This document shows, piece after piece, positions 24,274 through 32,191 of a stretch of DNA of 56,357 bases. Position 1 is the first letter of the stretch; each line of letters begins with the position of its first letter. The stretch is taken from contig JAEWPC010000057.1 in NCBI GenBank assembly GCA_023460795.1, positions 1-56,357 of the forward strand. Direction: 5' to 3'. The notes under the pieces are model-generated. The model had not been told where the DNA came from and did not search any database. It worked only from the letters and a program-made list of their open reading frames with translations. A program made the translations under genes and the position numbers. The stretch is from Bacillota bacterium (GTDB taxonomy: Bacteria; Bacillota; Bacilli; Paenibacillales; Paenibacillaceae).

Positions 24274-24325
24274 CAGAAAATAATCAAGATTGTGAAAAAC
24301 CCCTTCACATCAAGGAAAATGACCG

Positions 24326-24355
24326 TTGACAGCAAAACCGTACCGTTGATATAAT
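24326..24355 (+). promoter_or_regulatory. Strong sigma-A promoter of veg
   Basis: Consensus TTGACA (24326-24331) and TATAAT (24350-24355) separated by 18 bases. In B. subtilis the veg promoter is among the strongest vegetative promoters. Confidence 0.85.
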
Positions 24356-24422
24356 ATTGAGCTTATTTGACACCTCCCCTGATTTTAGTTATAATTTACA
24401 GGGAAAGAGGTGGTAGTGGATC

Positions 24423-24698
24423 ATGGCTAAAAACGCGCTTCTAGAGATCAAACGAAGCCTGGAACCGCACGTCGGTTCGAAGATCATGCTCCGCGCCAAC
24501 GGTGGACGCCGCAAGACCATCGAACGCACGGGCGTGCTGGAAGAAATCTACCCATCAGTGTTCATCGTCAAGCTCGATCAAGAGCAACACGCATTCAAGC
24601 GTGTCTCGTACAGCTATGCGGATATCTTGACCGAGTCGGTTGAAGTAATGTTGTGTAATGACGAAGGTCAGGTTCGCATCAACTACTTATCGCATTGA
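24423..24698 (+). CDS. veg: Veg protein (biofilm formation stimulator)
   Basis: A 91-residue, mainly beta protein: LLEIKRSLEPHVGSKIMLRANGGR-type N-terminus, then RTGVLEEIYPSVFIVKLD and RVSYSYADILTESVEV. It is highly conserved in spore formers. In B. subtilis Veg stimulates biofilm matrix genes through SinR; the molecular mechanism is not fixed. AAAGAGGTGG precedes the ATG. It has its own promoter and terminator. Confidence 0.95.
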   Translation: MAKNALLEIKRSLEPHVGSKIMLRANGGRRKTIERTGVLEEIYPSVFIVKLDQEQHAFKRVSYSYADILTESVEVMLCNDEGQVRINYLSH

Positions 24699-24711
24699 CT
24701 CGTTGGTATGC

Positions 24712-24755
24712 ACGGGCAGCACCGCGCTTGAAGAGCGCCGGGGCTGCCTGTTTTG
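24712..24755 (+). terminator. Terminator of veg
   Basis: ACGGGCAGC and inner GCGC arms pair with GCGC and GGCTGCCTGT around TTGAAGA; the end carries TGTTTTG. Confidence 0.75.
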
Positions 24756-24784
24756 CATGCGCGGCGTTCGGCGGGGGCAAGCTA
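24755..24784 (+). promoter_or_regulatory. Sigma-G-type promoter of sspF
   Basis: GCATG (24755-24759) fits GYATR; an 18-base spacer is followed by CAAGCTA (24778-24784), six of seven to CATNHTA. It directly overlaps the end of the veg terminator. sspF is expressed by sigma-G in B. subtilis. Confidence 0.6.
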
Positions 24785-24820
24785 AGGCTTGAACGTCAAC
24801 CATGCGAAGGAGGAAACGGA

Positions 24821-25009
24821 ATGAGTCGCAGAAGAGGCGTAATGTCCGAGCAATTCAAGGCGGAGATCGCCAAGGACTTAGGAATATACGATAAAGTACA
24901 GCGCGAAGGCTGGGGCGGAATCACGACCAAGGACGCCGGCAACATGGTGAAGCGGGCGATCCAGATCGCGGAGCAAGCGGCGGCTAAGGGTAATTCCCCA
25001 ACCCCCTAA
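24821..25009 (+). CDS. sspF: Small acid-soluble spore protein SspF (alpha/beta-type related)
   Basis: A 62-residue protein: MSRRRGVMSEQFKAEIAKDLG, then the SASP-like WGGITTKDAGNMVKRAI. SspF belongs to the DNA-binding minor SASP group packed in the forespore. ATG 24821 lies after GAAGGAGGAAA; the longer frame from 24695 overlaps veg and the terminator. A C-rich/G-rich hairpin (CCCCCTTCC / GGAAGGGGG, 25012-25031) follows but lacks a T tract. Confidence 0.92.
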   Translation: MSRRRGVMSEQFKAEIAKDLGIYDKVQREGWGGITTKDAGNMVKRAIQIAEQAAAKGNSPTP

Positions 25010-25288
25010 ATCCCCCTTCCCCGGAAGGGGGACTCCAAAGGGCTACCGCCCTCTGGACACCCGGAAGGAAGTACCTCGGATGATCGATGGTGCGGTGTAA
25101 GGACGGGGTGTTGGTGCTGGTGCTCGCGTTTTCGCTGGATGGCAGACTCTTATGGTCGGCCATTTGCGAAAAAGCTGTAGTGCGAGGAAATGCCTGCCTT
25201 GCTTCGCGGCGTCCTTCGCCGGGTAACCGGCTACGGTGGGGCGCCCTTGCTTCGCGGCGCGGTCTCGTATATATACTCGACTCGATTG

Positions 25289-25318
25289 AGCCGGACCTGC
25301 TATTCTAAAGGTCCGGCT
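25289..25318. repeat. Perfect inverted repeat, terminator-like
   Basis: AGCCGGACCT and AGGTCCGGCT form a perfect 10-bp stem with a 10-base loop, immediately before the 50-bp array. The T tract is weak (TTCTTG). The preceding stretch 25032-25288 contains GC-rich, low-information DNA with no gene I can support. Confidence 0.6.
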
Positions 25319-25320
25319 TC

Positions 25321-25570
25321 TTGTTCTGCAACGGTTCCACAGACCGCTGCAGCGACACTGGGGTGTAAGTTTGTTCTGCAACGGTTCCACAGACCGCTGC
25401 AGCGACACTGGGGTGTAAGTTTGTTCTGCAACGGTTCCTTAGACCGCTGCAGCGACACTGGGGCGTAAGTTTGTTCTGCAACGGTTCCTTAGACCGCTGC
25501 AGCGACACTGGGGCGTAAGTTTGATCTGCAATGGTTCCACAGGCCGCTGCAGCGATACTGGTGTGGATGT
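25321..25570 (+). repeat. Five tandem 50-bp repeats, each an imperfect palindrome plus linker
   Basis: Copies start at 25321, 25371, 25421, 25471 and 25521. Each contains CTGCAACGGT, 7 bases, ACCGCTGCAG (a 10-bp stem with one mismatch), then a linker of about 23 bases ending GTAAGTTTG. Copies 1 and 2 are identical; 3 and 4 have CCTT instead of CCAC in the loop; copy 5 is diverged. Open frames through the array are repeat artefacts. Confidence 0.95.
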
Positions 25571-25578
25571 TTGTTTTT

Positions 25579-25870
25579 GAAATAACGGCATATCGGCAGT
25601 TATTTCTTCTCTCACCGTCAACTGCGCCGAAATAACAACAAAGTGACAGCTATTTTCGCGGTTTCCGCCTAAAACCGTCCTAAGTGGGGGAAATACCTGC
25701 GCATAGTTGTTATTTTCGCCGATAGCCCGGTACAGACTCGAATTACCTGCGCATGGTTGTTACTTTCGCCGATAGTCCGGAACAGACTTCAAGTACCTGC
25801 GCATGGTTGTTATTTTCGACGATAGCCCGGAACAGACTCCAAGTACCTGCAAATGGTTGTTATTCGCGTG
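25579..25870 (+). repeat. Second cluster of about 50-bp palindromic repeats (GAAATAAC family)
   Basis: Imperfect palindromes of the type GAAATAAC-N-GTTATTTC start near 25579, 25629, 25690, 25740, 25790 and 25840; all steps are 50 bases except one of 61. The last four copies share TACCTGCGCAT-GTTGTTATTTTCG and a similar linker with CGATAGCCCGG. The same core recurs at 51227-51411. With the array at 25321 this fills most of the 971-base gap between sspF and ispE. Confidence 0.85.
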
Positions 25871-25980
25871 GCCGGAGGCGATGGCGAAGATTCGCAGAGC
25901 GCCGAAACCGCGGAAAATCGCAATCGTTGAGCGGGTTTGTTATAATATGTAAAGCCATGATTAAGCAAGCGAGGATAAAC

Positions 25981-26838
25981 ATGACGAAAATTTACGAGAA
26001 AGCGCCGGCGAAGATTAATTTGCTGCTGGACGTGCTGCGCAAGCGGGAAGACGGCTTCCACGAAGTCGAGATGGTCATGACGATGGTCGACTTGGCCGAT
26101 CGGCTCGAGATGGAGGAGCTTCCTCGCGACCAGATCGTCCTGTCTAGCCAGGCGGGGTTCATTCCGCTCGACGAGAAGAACCTGGCCTTCCAAGCAGCGA
26201 AGCTGATTAAGGAACGCTATGGCGTTAAGCAAGGCGTATATATCCATCTAGACAAGCAGATACCGGTGGCTGCAGGACTCGCGGGCGGAAGCAGCGATGC
26301 CGCGGCCACGCTTAGAGGCTTGAATAGGCTGTGGAATCTGTCCCTTAGCGGCGAGGAACTGGAAAGCTTGGGCGCTGAACTAGGCTCGGACGTGCCGTTC
26401 TGCATTCGCGGAGGGACCGCGCTGGCGACCGGACGCGGCGAGAAGCTTACGCCGATTCCGTCTCCCCCGCAATGCTGGGTCATCTTGGCCAAGCCGCCGA
26501 TTAACGTCTCGACGGCGGACGTCTACGGCAAATTCCGGGTGAACGAGCTGAAGTCTCATCCTTCGCTTCCTCGGATGCTCGACGCGCTTGAGAAGCAATC
26601 CTTCCCGGAAATGTGCGACGCGCTCGGCAACGTGCTGGAGAATGTCACGCTCGAACGCTACCCGGAAGTCAAGCAAATCAAAGATTGCATGGAGAGATTG
26701 GGCGCGGACGGCGTGCTTATGTCCGGAAGCGGTCCAACCGTGTTCGGCTTAGTATCCAAGGAAATGAAAGTGGCGAGAATATATAATGGCCTCAGAGGTT
26801 TCTGCAAAGAAGTTTTTGTGGTAAGAATGCTTACATAA
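25981..26838 (+). CDS. ispE: 4-diphosphocytidyl-2-C-methyl-D-erythritol kinase
   Basis: A 285-residue GHMP kinase of the MEP isoprenoid pathway, phosphorylating CDP-methylerythritol. KAPAKINLLLDV (residues 6-17), the ATP loop VAAGLAGGSSDAAATL near residue 95 and MSGSGPTVFG near the C-terminus are visible. ATG 25981 follows GCGAGGA at 6 bases. Upstream in-frame codons run through the repeat array and are not part of the gene. Confidence 0.95.
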   Translation: MTKIYEKAPAKINLLLDVLRKREDGFHEVEMVMTMVDLADRLEMEELPRDQIVLSSQAGFIPLDEKNLAFQAAKLIKERYGVKQGVYIHLDKQIPVAAGLAGGSSDAAATLRGLNRLWNLSLSGEELESLGAELGSDVPFCIRGGTALATGRGEKLTPIPSPPQCWVILAKPPINVSTADVYGKFRVNELKSHPSLPRMLDALEKQSFPEMCDALGNVLENVTLERYPEVKQIKDCMERLGADGVLMSGSGPTVFGLVSKEMKVARIYNGLRGFCKEVFVVRMLT

Positions 26839-26938
26839 AATGCTGGAGAGCCTCGATTTCAGGGGTTAATGTTGCCTAAAACCGTATAAAGATGGTATGA
26901 TGCTGTTATATTATTCGGATTTGGCGGGGGAGTGGGCC

Positions 26939-27763
26939 GTGAAAAAATTGAAACGCAGCGCTAGACTCGTTGAGATGACACAATATCTATTGGCCCGTCC
27001 TCATACGTTAATTTCTCTCACAGCATTCGCCGAGCGTTATCAATCGGCGAAATCTTCGATTAGCGAAGATTTGGCGATCATCAAAGAAGTGTTCGAAGAC
27101 GAAGGCATCGGCGAGCTGAACACGCTGGCCGGCGCCGCAGGCGGCGTTCGCTACGTTCCGAAGGTTCGCATCGACCTGGCGCAAGAGAAGATGGTCACGA
27201 TCTGCCGCGAGCTCGAACAGCCGGATCGGCTATTGCCGGGCGGTTACCTGTATATGACCGATTTGCTAGGTCAGCCTGGCATGATGCAAGAAGTAGGACG
27301 CATGTTCGCTTCCGCGTTCGCGGATCGCGATATCGACGTTATTATGACGGTAGAGACGAAGGGCATCCCGCTCGCCAACGCTACGGCGCAGTTCCTCAAC
27401 TTGCCGGTCGTCATCGTGCGCCGGGACCACAAGGTCACGGAAGGCTCCGCGGTCAGCATCAACTATGTATCGGGCTCTACCAAACGCATTCAGACGATGT
27501 CGCTTGCTAGACGCGCGCTCAAGGAAGAATCCCGCGTGCTGATCATAGACGATTTCATGAAAGCCGGAGGCACCATTCAAGGGATGGTCGATCTGCTGCA
27601 TGAATTCCGGGCGGTCGTGGCCGGCGTCGGCGTATTCGTGGAATCCGGAGAAGTAGAGACCGAGGAACGTTTGCTTCATGATTACGTCTCATTGGCTCGA
27701 CTGACGGAAGTAGATTTGAAGACGAGGCAAATTACCGTTCAACCGGGTAACTTTTTTCAATAA
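26939..27763 (+). CDS. purR: Pur operon repressor PurR
   Basis: A 274-residue protein: N-terminal winged helix (SARLVEMTQYLLARP; SAKSSISEDLAIIKE) and a C-terminal phosphoribosyltransferase-like domain. The PRPP motif VLIIDDFMKAGGTI is near residue 203. PurR represses purine genes; PRPP relieves repression. GTG 26939 behind GCGGGGGAG gives the family N-terminus; ATG 26897 in the same frame is less likely. Next to ridA as in B. subtilis. Confidence 0.94.
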   Translation: MKKLKRSARLVEMTQYLLARPHTLISLTAFAERYQSAKSSISEDLAIIKEVFEDEGIGELNTLAGAAGGVRYVPKVRIDLAQEKMVTICRELEQPDRLLPGGYLYMTDLLGQPGMMQEVGRMFASAFADRDIDVIMTVETKGIPLANATAQFLNLPVVIVRRDHKVTEGSAVSINYVSGSTKRIQTMSLARRALKEESRVLIIDDFMKAGGTIQGMVDLLHEFRAVVAGVGVFVESGEVETEERLLHDYVSLARLTEVDLKTRQITVQPGNFFQ

Positions 27764-27787
27764 CGCATTCGGAGGTGCTATCTATCC

Positions 27788-28186
27788 ATGAGCCTTAAGA
27801 TCGTATCTACGCCAGACGCTCCGGCGGCGATCGGGCCGTATGCGCAAGCGGTGCGCACCGGCAACCTGCTATTCACGTCCGGTCAAATTCCGTTAACGCC
27901 TGCGGGACAACTCGTAGAAGGCGGAATCGAAGAGCAGACTCACCAGGTGCTCACGAACCTTAAAGCGGTGCTTGCTGCGGAAGGCGCAACGTTCGGCGAT
28001 GTCGTGAAGGCAACCGTGTTCCTGAAGGACATGAATCAGTTCGCGGCGTTCAATGCGATCTATGCTTCTTACTTCGGAGAACATACGCCAGCCCGCTCTA
28101 CCGTTGAGGTCGCGCGGTTGCCGAGGGATGTTTTTGTCGAAATCGAATTGATTGCGGCGATTAATGTCGAAACTGTCAGGAATTAA
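27788..28186 (+). CDS. ridA: RidA (YabJ) reactive enamine/imine deaminase
   Basis: A 132-residue RidA/YjgF protein. Visible are APAAIGPYAQAV, SGQIPLTP, the catalytic-site arginine in PARSTVEVARLP near residue 106, and a conserved Glu in VEIELIA. RidA trimers hydrolyse reactive 2-aminoacrylate made by PLP enzymes. It starts 24 bases after purR with GGAGGTG upstream, so the two are an operon. Confidence 0.95.
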   Translation: MSLKIVSTPDAPAAIGPYAQAVRTGNLLFTSGQIPLTPAGQLVEGGIEEQTHQVLTNLKAVLAAEGATFGDVVKATVFLKDMNQFAAFNAIYASYFGEHTPARSTVEVARLPRDVFVEIELIAAINVETVRN

Positions 28187-28226
28187 AAATTTTTTTTAAA
28201 TTTAACATTGGTTTTTCCATATTTAA

Positions 28227-28253
28227 GAAGGAATCCGTACGATTTTGTGGAAT
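28227..28253 (+). promoter_or_regulatory. Sigma-H-type promoter of spoVG
   Basis: GAAGGAATC (28227-28235), 11-base spacer, GTGGAAT (28247-28253). The first fits RNAGGAWWW except the last base; the second fits RNNGAAT exactly. spoVG P1 is the classic sigma-H promoter. Confidence 0.78.
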
Positions 28254-28294
28254 ATTACACCAAGTCTTCTGAAGGACAAAGGTGGTGAACACAA

Positions 28295-28579
28295 GTGCAA
28301 ATTACAGATGTGAGACTCCGCCGCGTCAATTCGGAGGGTCGCATGAAGGCCATTGCTTCGATAACCATTGATAACGAATTCGTCGTACACGATATTCGGG
28401 TCATTGACGGCAACAATGGCATGTTCGTGGCCATGCCGAGCAAACGGACTCCGGACGGAGAGTTTCGTGACATCGCGCATCCGATCTCTTCCGGCACGCG
28501 CGAGAAGATCCAAGCAGCCGTATTGGCAGAGTATGAGCGCGCTGCGCAAGATGAAGAAGTTATGGTCGAAGGGGCATAA
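28295..28579 (+). CDS. spoVG: SpoVG, septation/regulatory nucleic-acid-binding protein
   Basis: A 94-residue protein beginning MQITDVRLRRVN, with ASITIDNEFVVHDIRVIDG and FVAMPSKRTPDGEFRDIAHPI, all conserved SpoVG segments. It affects asymmetric septation and acts as a small RNA/DNA-binding regulator in several Bacillota. GTG start behind AAAGGTGGTG. Own sigma-H promoter and own terminator. Confidence 0.95.
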   Translation: MQITDVRLRRVNSEGRMKAIASITIDNEFVVHDIRVIDGNNGMFVAMPSKRTPDGEFRDIAHPISSGTREKIQAAVLAEYERAAQDEEVMVEGA

Positions 28580-28595
28580 TGATGAATACTCGGGA

Positions 28596-28619
28596 AGAGG
28601 GCCTAATTGGCTCTCTTTT
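28596..28619 (+). terminator. Terminator of spoVG
   Basis: AGAGGGCC pairs with GGCTCTCT (one G-T pair), followed by TTTC. It falls between spoVG and the start of glmU. Confidence 0.75.
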
Positions 28620-28686
28620 CATTTTATACAGAATAGGCTATGATGCTGATGTAATCGAAGAAGCGGTCGAAGGGGCGTTATTCTAT

Positions 28687-30084
28687 ATGAAGAAAATGGC
28701 GATCGTGCTTGCGGCGGGACAGGGCAAGCGCATGAAATCGAAGCTATATAAAGTATTGCATCCGGTATGCGGCAAACCGATGGTGAGCCACGTGCTCGAC
28801 GCGGTCAAGCAAGCCTCTTGCGAGCGTTCGGTCATTATCGTCGGACATGGCGCCGAGGCCGTTCGAACAACGCTAGGCGATTCGGTGGAATACGCGTTTC
28901 AAGCCGAGCAGCTTGGTACCGGTCATGCGGTCATGCAAGCGAAAGACCTGCTCGGCCAGGAAGACGGCGTAACGGTCGTCATCTGCGGGGATACGCCTCT
29001 CGTGCGTACCGAGACAATAGAAGCGATGATTGCCCAGCATACGGCGCAAGGAGCCGCGGCAACGGTGCTGACGACCGTCTTCCCCGATCCATCCGGCTAT
29101 GGCCGCGTCGTGCGCGGGAAGTACGGCGACGTGGAGCGAATCGTCGAGCATAAGGATTGCAATCCGGAAGAAGCGGCCGTGCGGGAGATCAATACGGGAA
29201 CGTATTGCTTCGATAACCGGAAGCTGTTCGCTGCGCTCGAGCTCGTCACGAATAGCAACGCGCAAGGCGAATACTATCTGACCGACGTCGTCGGGATTCT
29301 GAAAGCGCAAGGCGAGCGAGTCGGAGCAAGCGTAATCTCCGATATCGCCGAAGCGATCGGCGTGAACGACCGCGTGGCGCTTGGCGAAGCGGAGCGTCTC
29401 ATGCGTCTTCGGATTAACCAGTGGCACCAATTGAACGGCGTAACGATTATCGACGCCGCCAATACGTATATCGGAGCCGACGTCACGATCGGGGAGGATA
29501 CGGTCCTGCATCCCGGAACGATTCTGCGCGGGAATACGTCTATCGGCTCGGATTGCGTCATCGGACCGGGCGCAGAATTGACGGATACCGTCGTCGGCAG
29601 CGGCGCGACGATCCGGCACTCCGTATCGGAGAACGCGCAGGTCGGAGACGATTGCAACGTCGGACCGTTCGCTTACTTGCGGCCGGGCACGAAGCTAGGC
29701 AACAACGTGAAGATCGGCGACTTCGTCGAGATCAAGAACGCCGTCATTGGCGAGAACAGCAAAGTTCCGCATCTGAGCTACGTCGGCGACGCAGTCGTTG
29801 GGACGGGCGTAAATATCGGCTGCGGAGCGATTACCGCCAACTACGACGGGTATAATAAATCCGTGACTGAAATCGGAGACGACGTCTTCATCGGCAGCAA
29901 CGCGAACTTGATCGCTCCGGTTAAGATCGGCAACGGCGCGTACGTGGTAGCCGGTTCTACGATCACGCACAACGTAGCGGACAACGATCTGGCGATCGCG
30001 CGCGAACGGCAGGTCAATAAGCCGGGTTATGCCGATAAGCTTCGCGCACGCGCGAAAGCGAAGAAGGAACGCGGCTCCGAGTGA
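28687..30084 (+). CDS. glmU: Bifunctional UDP-GlcNAc pyrophosphorylase / GlcN-1-P acetyltransferase
   Basis: A 465-residue enzyme that makes UDP-GlcNAc for the cell wall. The N-terminal uridylyltransferase carries LAAGQGKRMKS (residues 8-18) and CGDTPL. The C-terminal left-handed beta-helix has hexapeptide repeats and the catalytic segments RPGTKLG, PHLSYVGDA and NIGCGAITANYDG. ATG 28687 gives the family N-terminus; upstream codons run through the spoVG terminator. Stop is 44 bases before prs. Confidence 0.95.
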   Translation: MKKMAIVLAAGQGKRMKSKLYKVLHPVCGKPMVSHVLDAVKQASCERSVIIVGHGAEAVRTTLGDSVEYAFQAEQLGTGHAVMQAKDLLGQEDGVTVVICGDTPLVRTETIEAMIAQHTAQGAAATVLTTVFPDPSGYGRVVRGKYGDVERIVEHKDCNPEEAAVREINTGTYCFDNRKLFAALELVTNSNAQGEYYLTDVVGILKAQGERVGASVISDIAEAIGVNDRVALGEAERLMRLRINQWHQLNGVTIIDAANTYIGADVTIGEDTVLHPGTILRGNTSIGSDCVIGPGAELTDTVVGSGATIRHSVSENAQVGDDCNVGPFAYLRPGTKLGNNVKIGDFVEIKNAVIGENSKVPHLSYVGDAVVGTGVNIGCGAITANYDGYNKSVTEIGDDVFIGSNANLIAPVKIGNGAYVVAGSTITHNVADNDLAIARERQVNKPGYADKLRARAKAKKERGSE

Positions 30085-30128
30085 GGTTGTATAAGATTCC
30101 GAAACCCGAATATAAAGGCGGTTGTCAT

Positions 30129-31085
30129 ATGGCGTATCCTGATGCCACGTTGAAACTGTTCTCCTGCAGCTCCAATCGCAAGCTGGCGGAATCGATCGCC
30201 AGCTATATCGGCGTGGAGCTTGGCCGCGCCGACATGGGCCGATTCAGCGACGGGGAGACGCACATCCGCCTGGATGATAGCGTCAGAGGCGACGACGTGT
30301 TCGTGATCCAATCGACATCCGCGCCCGTTAACGACCATTTGGTCGAATTGCTAGTCATGGTAGACGCCCTGAAGCGGGCATCGGCTAAGACGATTAACGT
30401 CGTCGTGCCTTATTACGGGTATGCGCGGCAAGATCGCAAGGCGCGCTCGAGGGATCCGATCACCGCTAAGTTGGTCGCCAATCTGATCGAGACGGCCGGG
30501 GCGCATCGCGTCATCGCCATGGACTTGCACGCGATGCAGATCCAAGGCTTCTTCGACATCCCGGTCGACCATCTGCTCGGGGTACCAATATTGGGCGAGT
30601 ACTTCAAGAACAAGAACCTGCCTGCCCCCGTCGTCGTATCCCCCGATCACGGCGGAGTCGTGCGGGCTCGCAGGCTGGCGGACGAGCTCGGGGCATCGCT
30701 CGCGATCATCGATAAGAGGCGGCCGGAGCCTAACGTCGTGGAAGTGATGAACATCATCGGCGACGTCTCGGGACGCACGGCTATCTTGATCGACGATATT
30801 ATCGATACCGCGGGTACGATCGCGCTAGCGGCTTCCGCGCTTAAACAGGCGGGCGCAATGGACCTCTACGCCTGCTGTACGCACCCGGTTTTATCCGGCG
30901 CCGCGATGGACCGGTTGGAGGCATCACCGCTTAAGGAGATCGTCGTGACCGACACGATCCCGCTGCGCGAGCCTTGCAGCTCGTCGAAGATCAAGGTGCT
31001 GTCCGTCGCTCCGCTCATCGGCGAAGCGATCGTCCGCATCCACGAGCAGCAATCGATCAGCAGACTGTTCGAGCCTCATGTTTAA
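30129..31085 (+). CDS. prs: Ribose-phosphate pyrophosphokinase (PRPP synthetase)
   Basis: A 318-residue class I PRPP synthase. Visible are MGRFSDGET, YYGYARQDRK (ATP site), the metal-binding MDLHAMQIQGFF, SPDHGG, and the ribose-5-P loop IDDIIDTAGT. It forms PRPP from ribose 5-phosphate and ATP, the precursor for nucleotides and the effector of PurR encoded nearby. ATG 30129 behind AAAGGCGG; the earlier in-frame ATG at 30081 overlaps glmU. Confidence 0.95.
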   Translation: MAYPDATLKLFSCSSNRKLAESIASYIGVELGRADMGRFSDGETHIRLDDSVRGDDVFVIQSTSAPVNDHLVELLVMVDALKRASAKTINVVVPYYGYARQDRKARSRDPITAKLVANLIETAGAHRVIAMDLHAMQIQGFFDIPVDHLLGVPILGEYFKNKNLPAPVVVSPDHGGVVRARRLADELGASLAIIDKRRPEPNVVEVMNIIGDVSGRTAILIDDIIDTAGTIALAASALKQAGAMDLYACCTHPVLSGAAMDRLEASPLKEIVVTDTIPLREPCSSSKIKVLSVAPLIGEAIVRIHEQQSISRLFEPHV

Positions 31086-31138
31086 TCGGATAGGCGCGGG
31101 GGCAACAATAGGATATCTCTAATCTGGGAGGTACGCCT

Positions 31139-31789
31139 ATGATGGCTAATGCGACGTTACAGGTAGAACGGCGCGAACTCGGCAGCCGCTACGAGCTAAA
31201 CAAGATCCGCAAATCGGGTAAAATACCCGGCGTCATCTACGGCAAAGGCTTGAGTGCGCCTATGCCGATCATGCTAGACGGGAAGGAACTGTCGGCGTTC
31301 ATCAGGAGCCATCCTCATGCCGTCATCGAAGTGGACGTGCCCGGCGAGGGCAAGCATCCGATTATGATGGCCGAGGTGCAACGCGACCCGATGACCCAGC
31401 TTCTCAAACACATTGATTTTCGTCGGGTCGATATGAACGCGAAAATCAGCACGTCGGCAAGGCTGGAAGTGACGGGCACCTCGATCGGCGAACAAGAGGG
31501 CGGGATGCTGCAGCTTGTCCTGCATGAGGTGGATATCGAATGTTACCCGAAGGATATTCCGGACGTTATTGCGGCGGACATTAGTCAGCTAGGCCTCGGG
31601 GAACACCTAACCGTCGCGGATTTGCAGCTTCCGGCCGGGGTCGTAGTGAAGCAAGACCCGGAGACCGTCGTCGCGGCGATCTTAGCGCCTCAGAAGGAGC
31701 GCACGGAGGAAGAGCTGGACGAGATGAACGATGCGGATGTCGAAAATAGGCGTCATAGAGAGGCAGCCTTAGCTGTCGAGAAGGACTAG
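31139..31789 (+). CDS. rplY: 50S ribosomal protein L25/general stress protein Ctc
   Basis: A 216-residue long-form L25. The N-terminal 5S-rRNA-binding domain begins with ATLQVERRELG and includes KIPGVIYGKG and HIDFRRVDM. The C-terminal TL5/Ctc domain contains HEVDIECYPKDIPD. The tail is acidic and charged. B. subtilis ctc is sigma-B controlled; no clear sigma-B promoter is seen. GGGAGGTACGCCT precedes ATG. Confidence 0.93.
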   Translation: MMANATLQVERRELGSRYELNKIRKSGKIPGVIYGKGLSAPMPIMLDGKELSAFIRSHPHAVIEVDVPGEGKHPIMMAEVQRDPMTQLLKHIDFRRVDMNAKISTSARLEVTGTSIGEQEGGMLQLVLHEVDIECYPKDIPDVIAADISQLGLGEHLTVADLQLPAGVVVKQDPETVVAAILAPQKERTEEELDEMNDADVENRRHREAALAVEKD

Positions 31790-31807
31790 CCTACATCGCT
31801 ACGAACG

Positions 31808-31845
31808 AGAAGAAGGGGCCGCGCTTAGACGCGACCCCTTCTTCT
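31808..31845. terminator. Long stem-loop after rplY, likely bidirectional terminator
   Basis: AGAAGAAGGGG pairs with CCCCTTCTTCT, and CGCG with CGCG inside, around CTTAGA. There is no clean T tract outside the stem. It separates rplY from the convergent small gene. Confidence 0.6.
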
Positions 31846-31872
31846 GTAATACAATGAAGTTGGCTATAAATT

Positions 31873-32073
31873 CTAGTATCCCGGTCGAGACACGAAGGTG
31901 AATTGCCTGCGGCTGTAGAAAATATTGTTGACCAGCACGAACTCTTTGCCGTATTGCTCGATGAATCCGATGTCGCTATGCATTCTGCCGCAGTAAATCT
32001 GTACGGGCACTTCGGAGCTCATATGATCTTGGAAGTGCCGGTCTTCATAGATCATCTGTCCGTTCATGTACAC
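31873..32073 (-). CDS. Small conserved-looking protein of unknown function
   Basis: A 66-residue frame on the minus strand opposite to all neighbours. Start GTG 32073 has GGAGTGA about 6 bases upstream. The composition looks like a real folded protein (aromatics, YCGRMHSDIG, NNIFYSRRQFTFVSRPGY). No domain recognised, no membrane segment. It lies between rplY and pth, where B. subtilis has no gene. The plus-strand frame over the same bases has no ribosome site and looks like a shadow. Confidence 0.55.
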   Translation of the reverse strand: MYMNGQMIYEDRHFQDHMSSEVPVQIYCGRMHSDIGFIEQYGKEFVLVNNIFYSRRQFTFVSRPGY

Positions 32074-32191
32074 GTCAATTCACTCCATTCTTCAATGTTG
32101 TCTGTATTCATTAGGACACGCGGAAGGTGTCAAACGTTGCATGCGGAGAAAATTTTTTTGTAGGAACGACAGACGGAGGTTGAATAAAAAG

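Noticed and set aside
25087..25308. 73-codon plus-strand frame between sspF and the repeat array
   Set aside because: No good ribosome site, biased composition, and it runs into the inverted repeat at 25289.
25305..25621. Open frames through the 50-bp repeats on both strands
   Set aside because: They consist of translated tandem repeats, have no ribosome sites and share no family features.
25321..25870. CRISPR-like array (palindromic repeats with 22-23 base spacers)
   Set aside because: Linkers between the palindromes are conserved from copy to copy, no cas genes are nearby, and repeats are too diverged in the second cluster.
31903..32163. 86-codon plus-strand frame opposite the small gene at 31873-32073
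   Set aside because: No ribosome site and it extends into the pth leader; the minus-strand frame is better supported.
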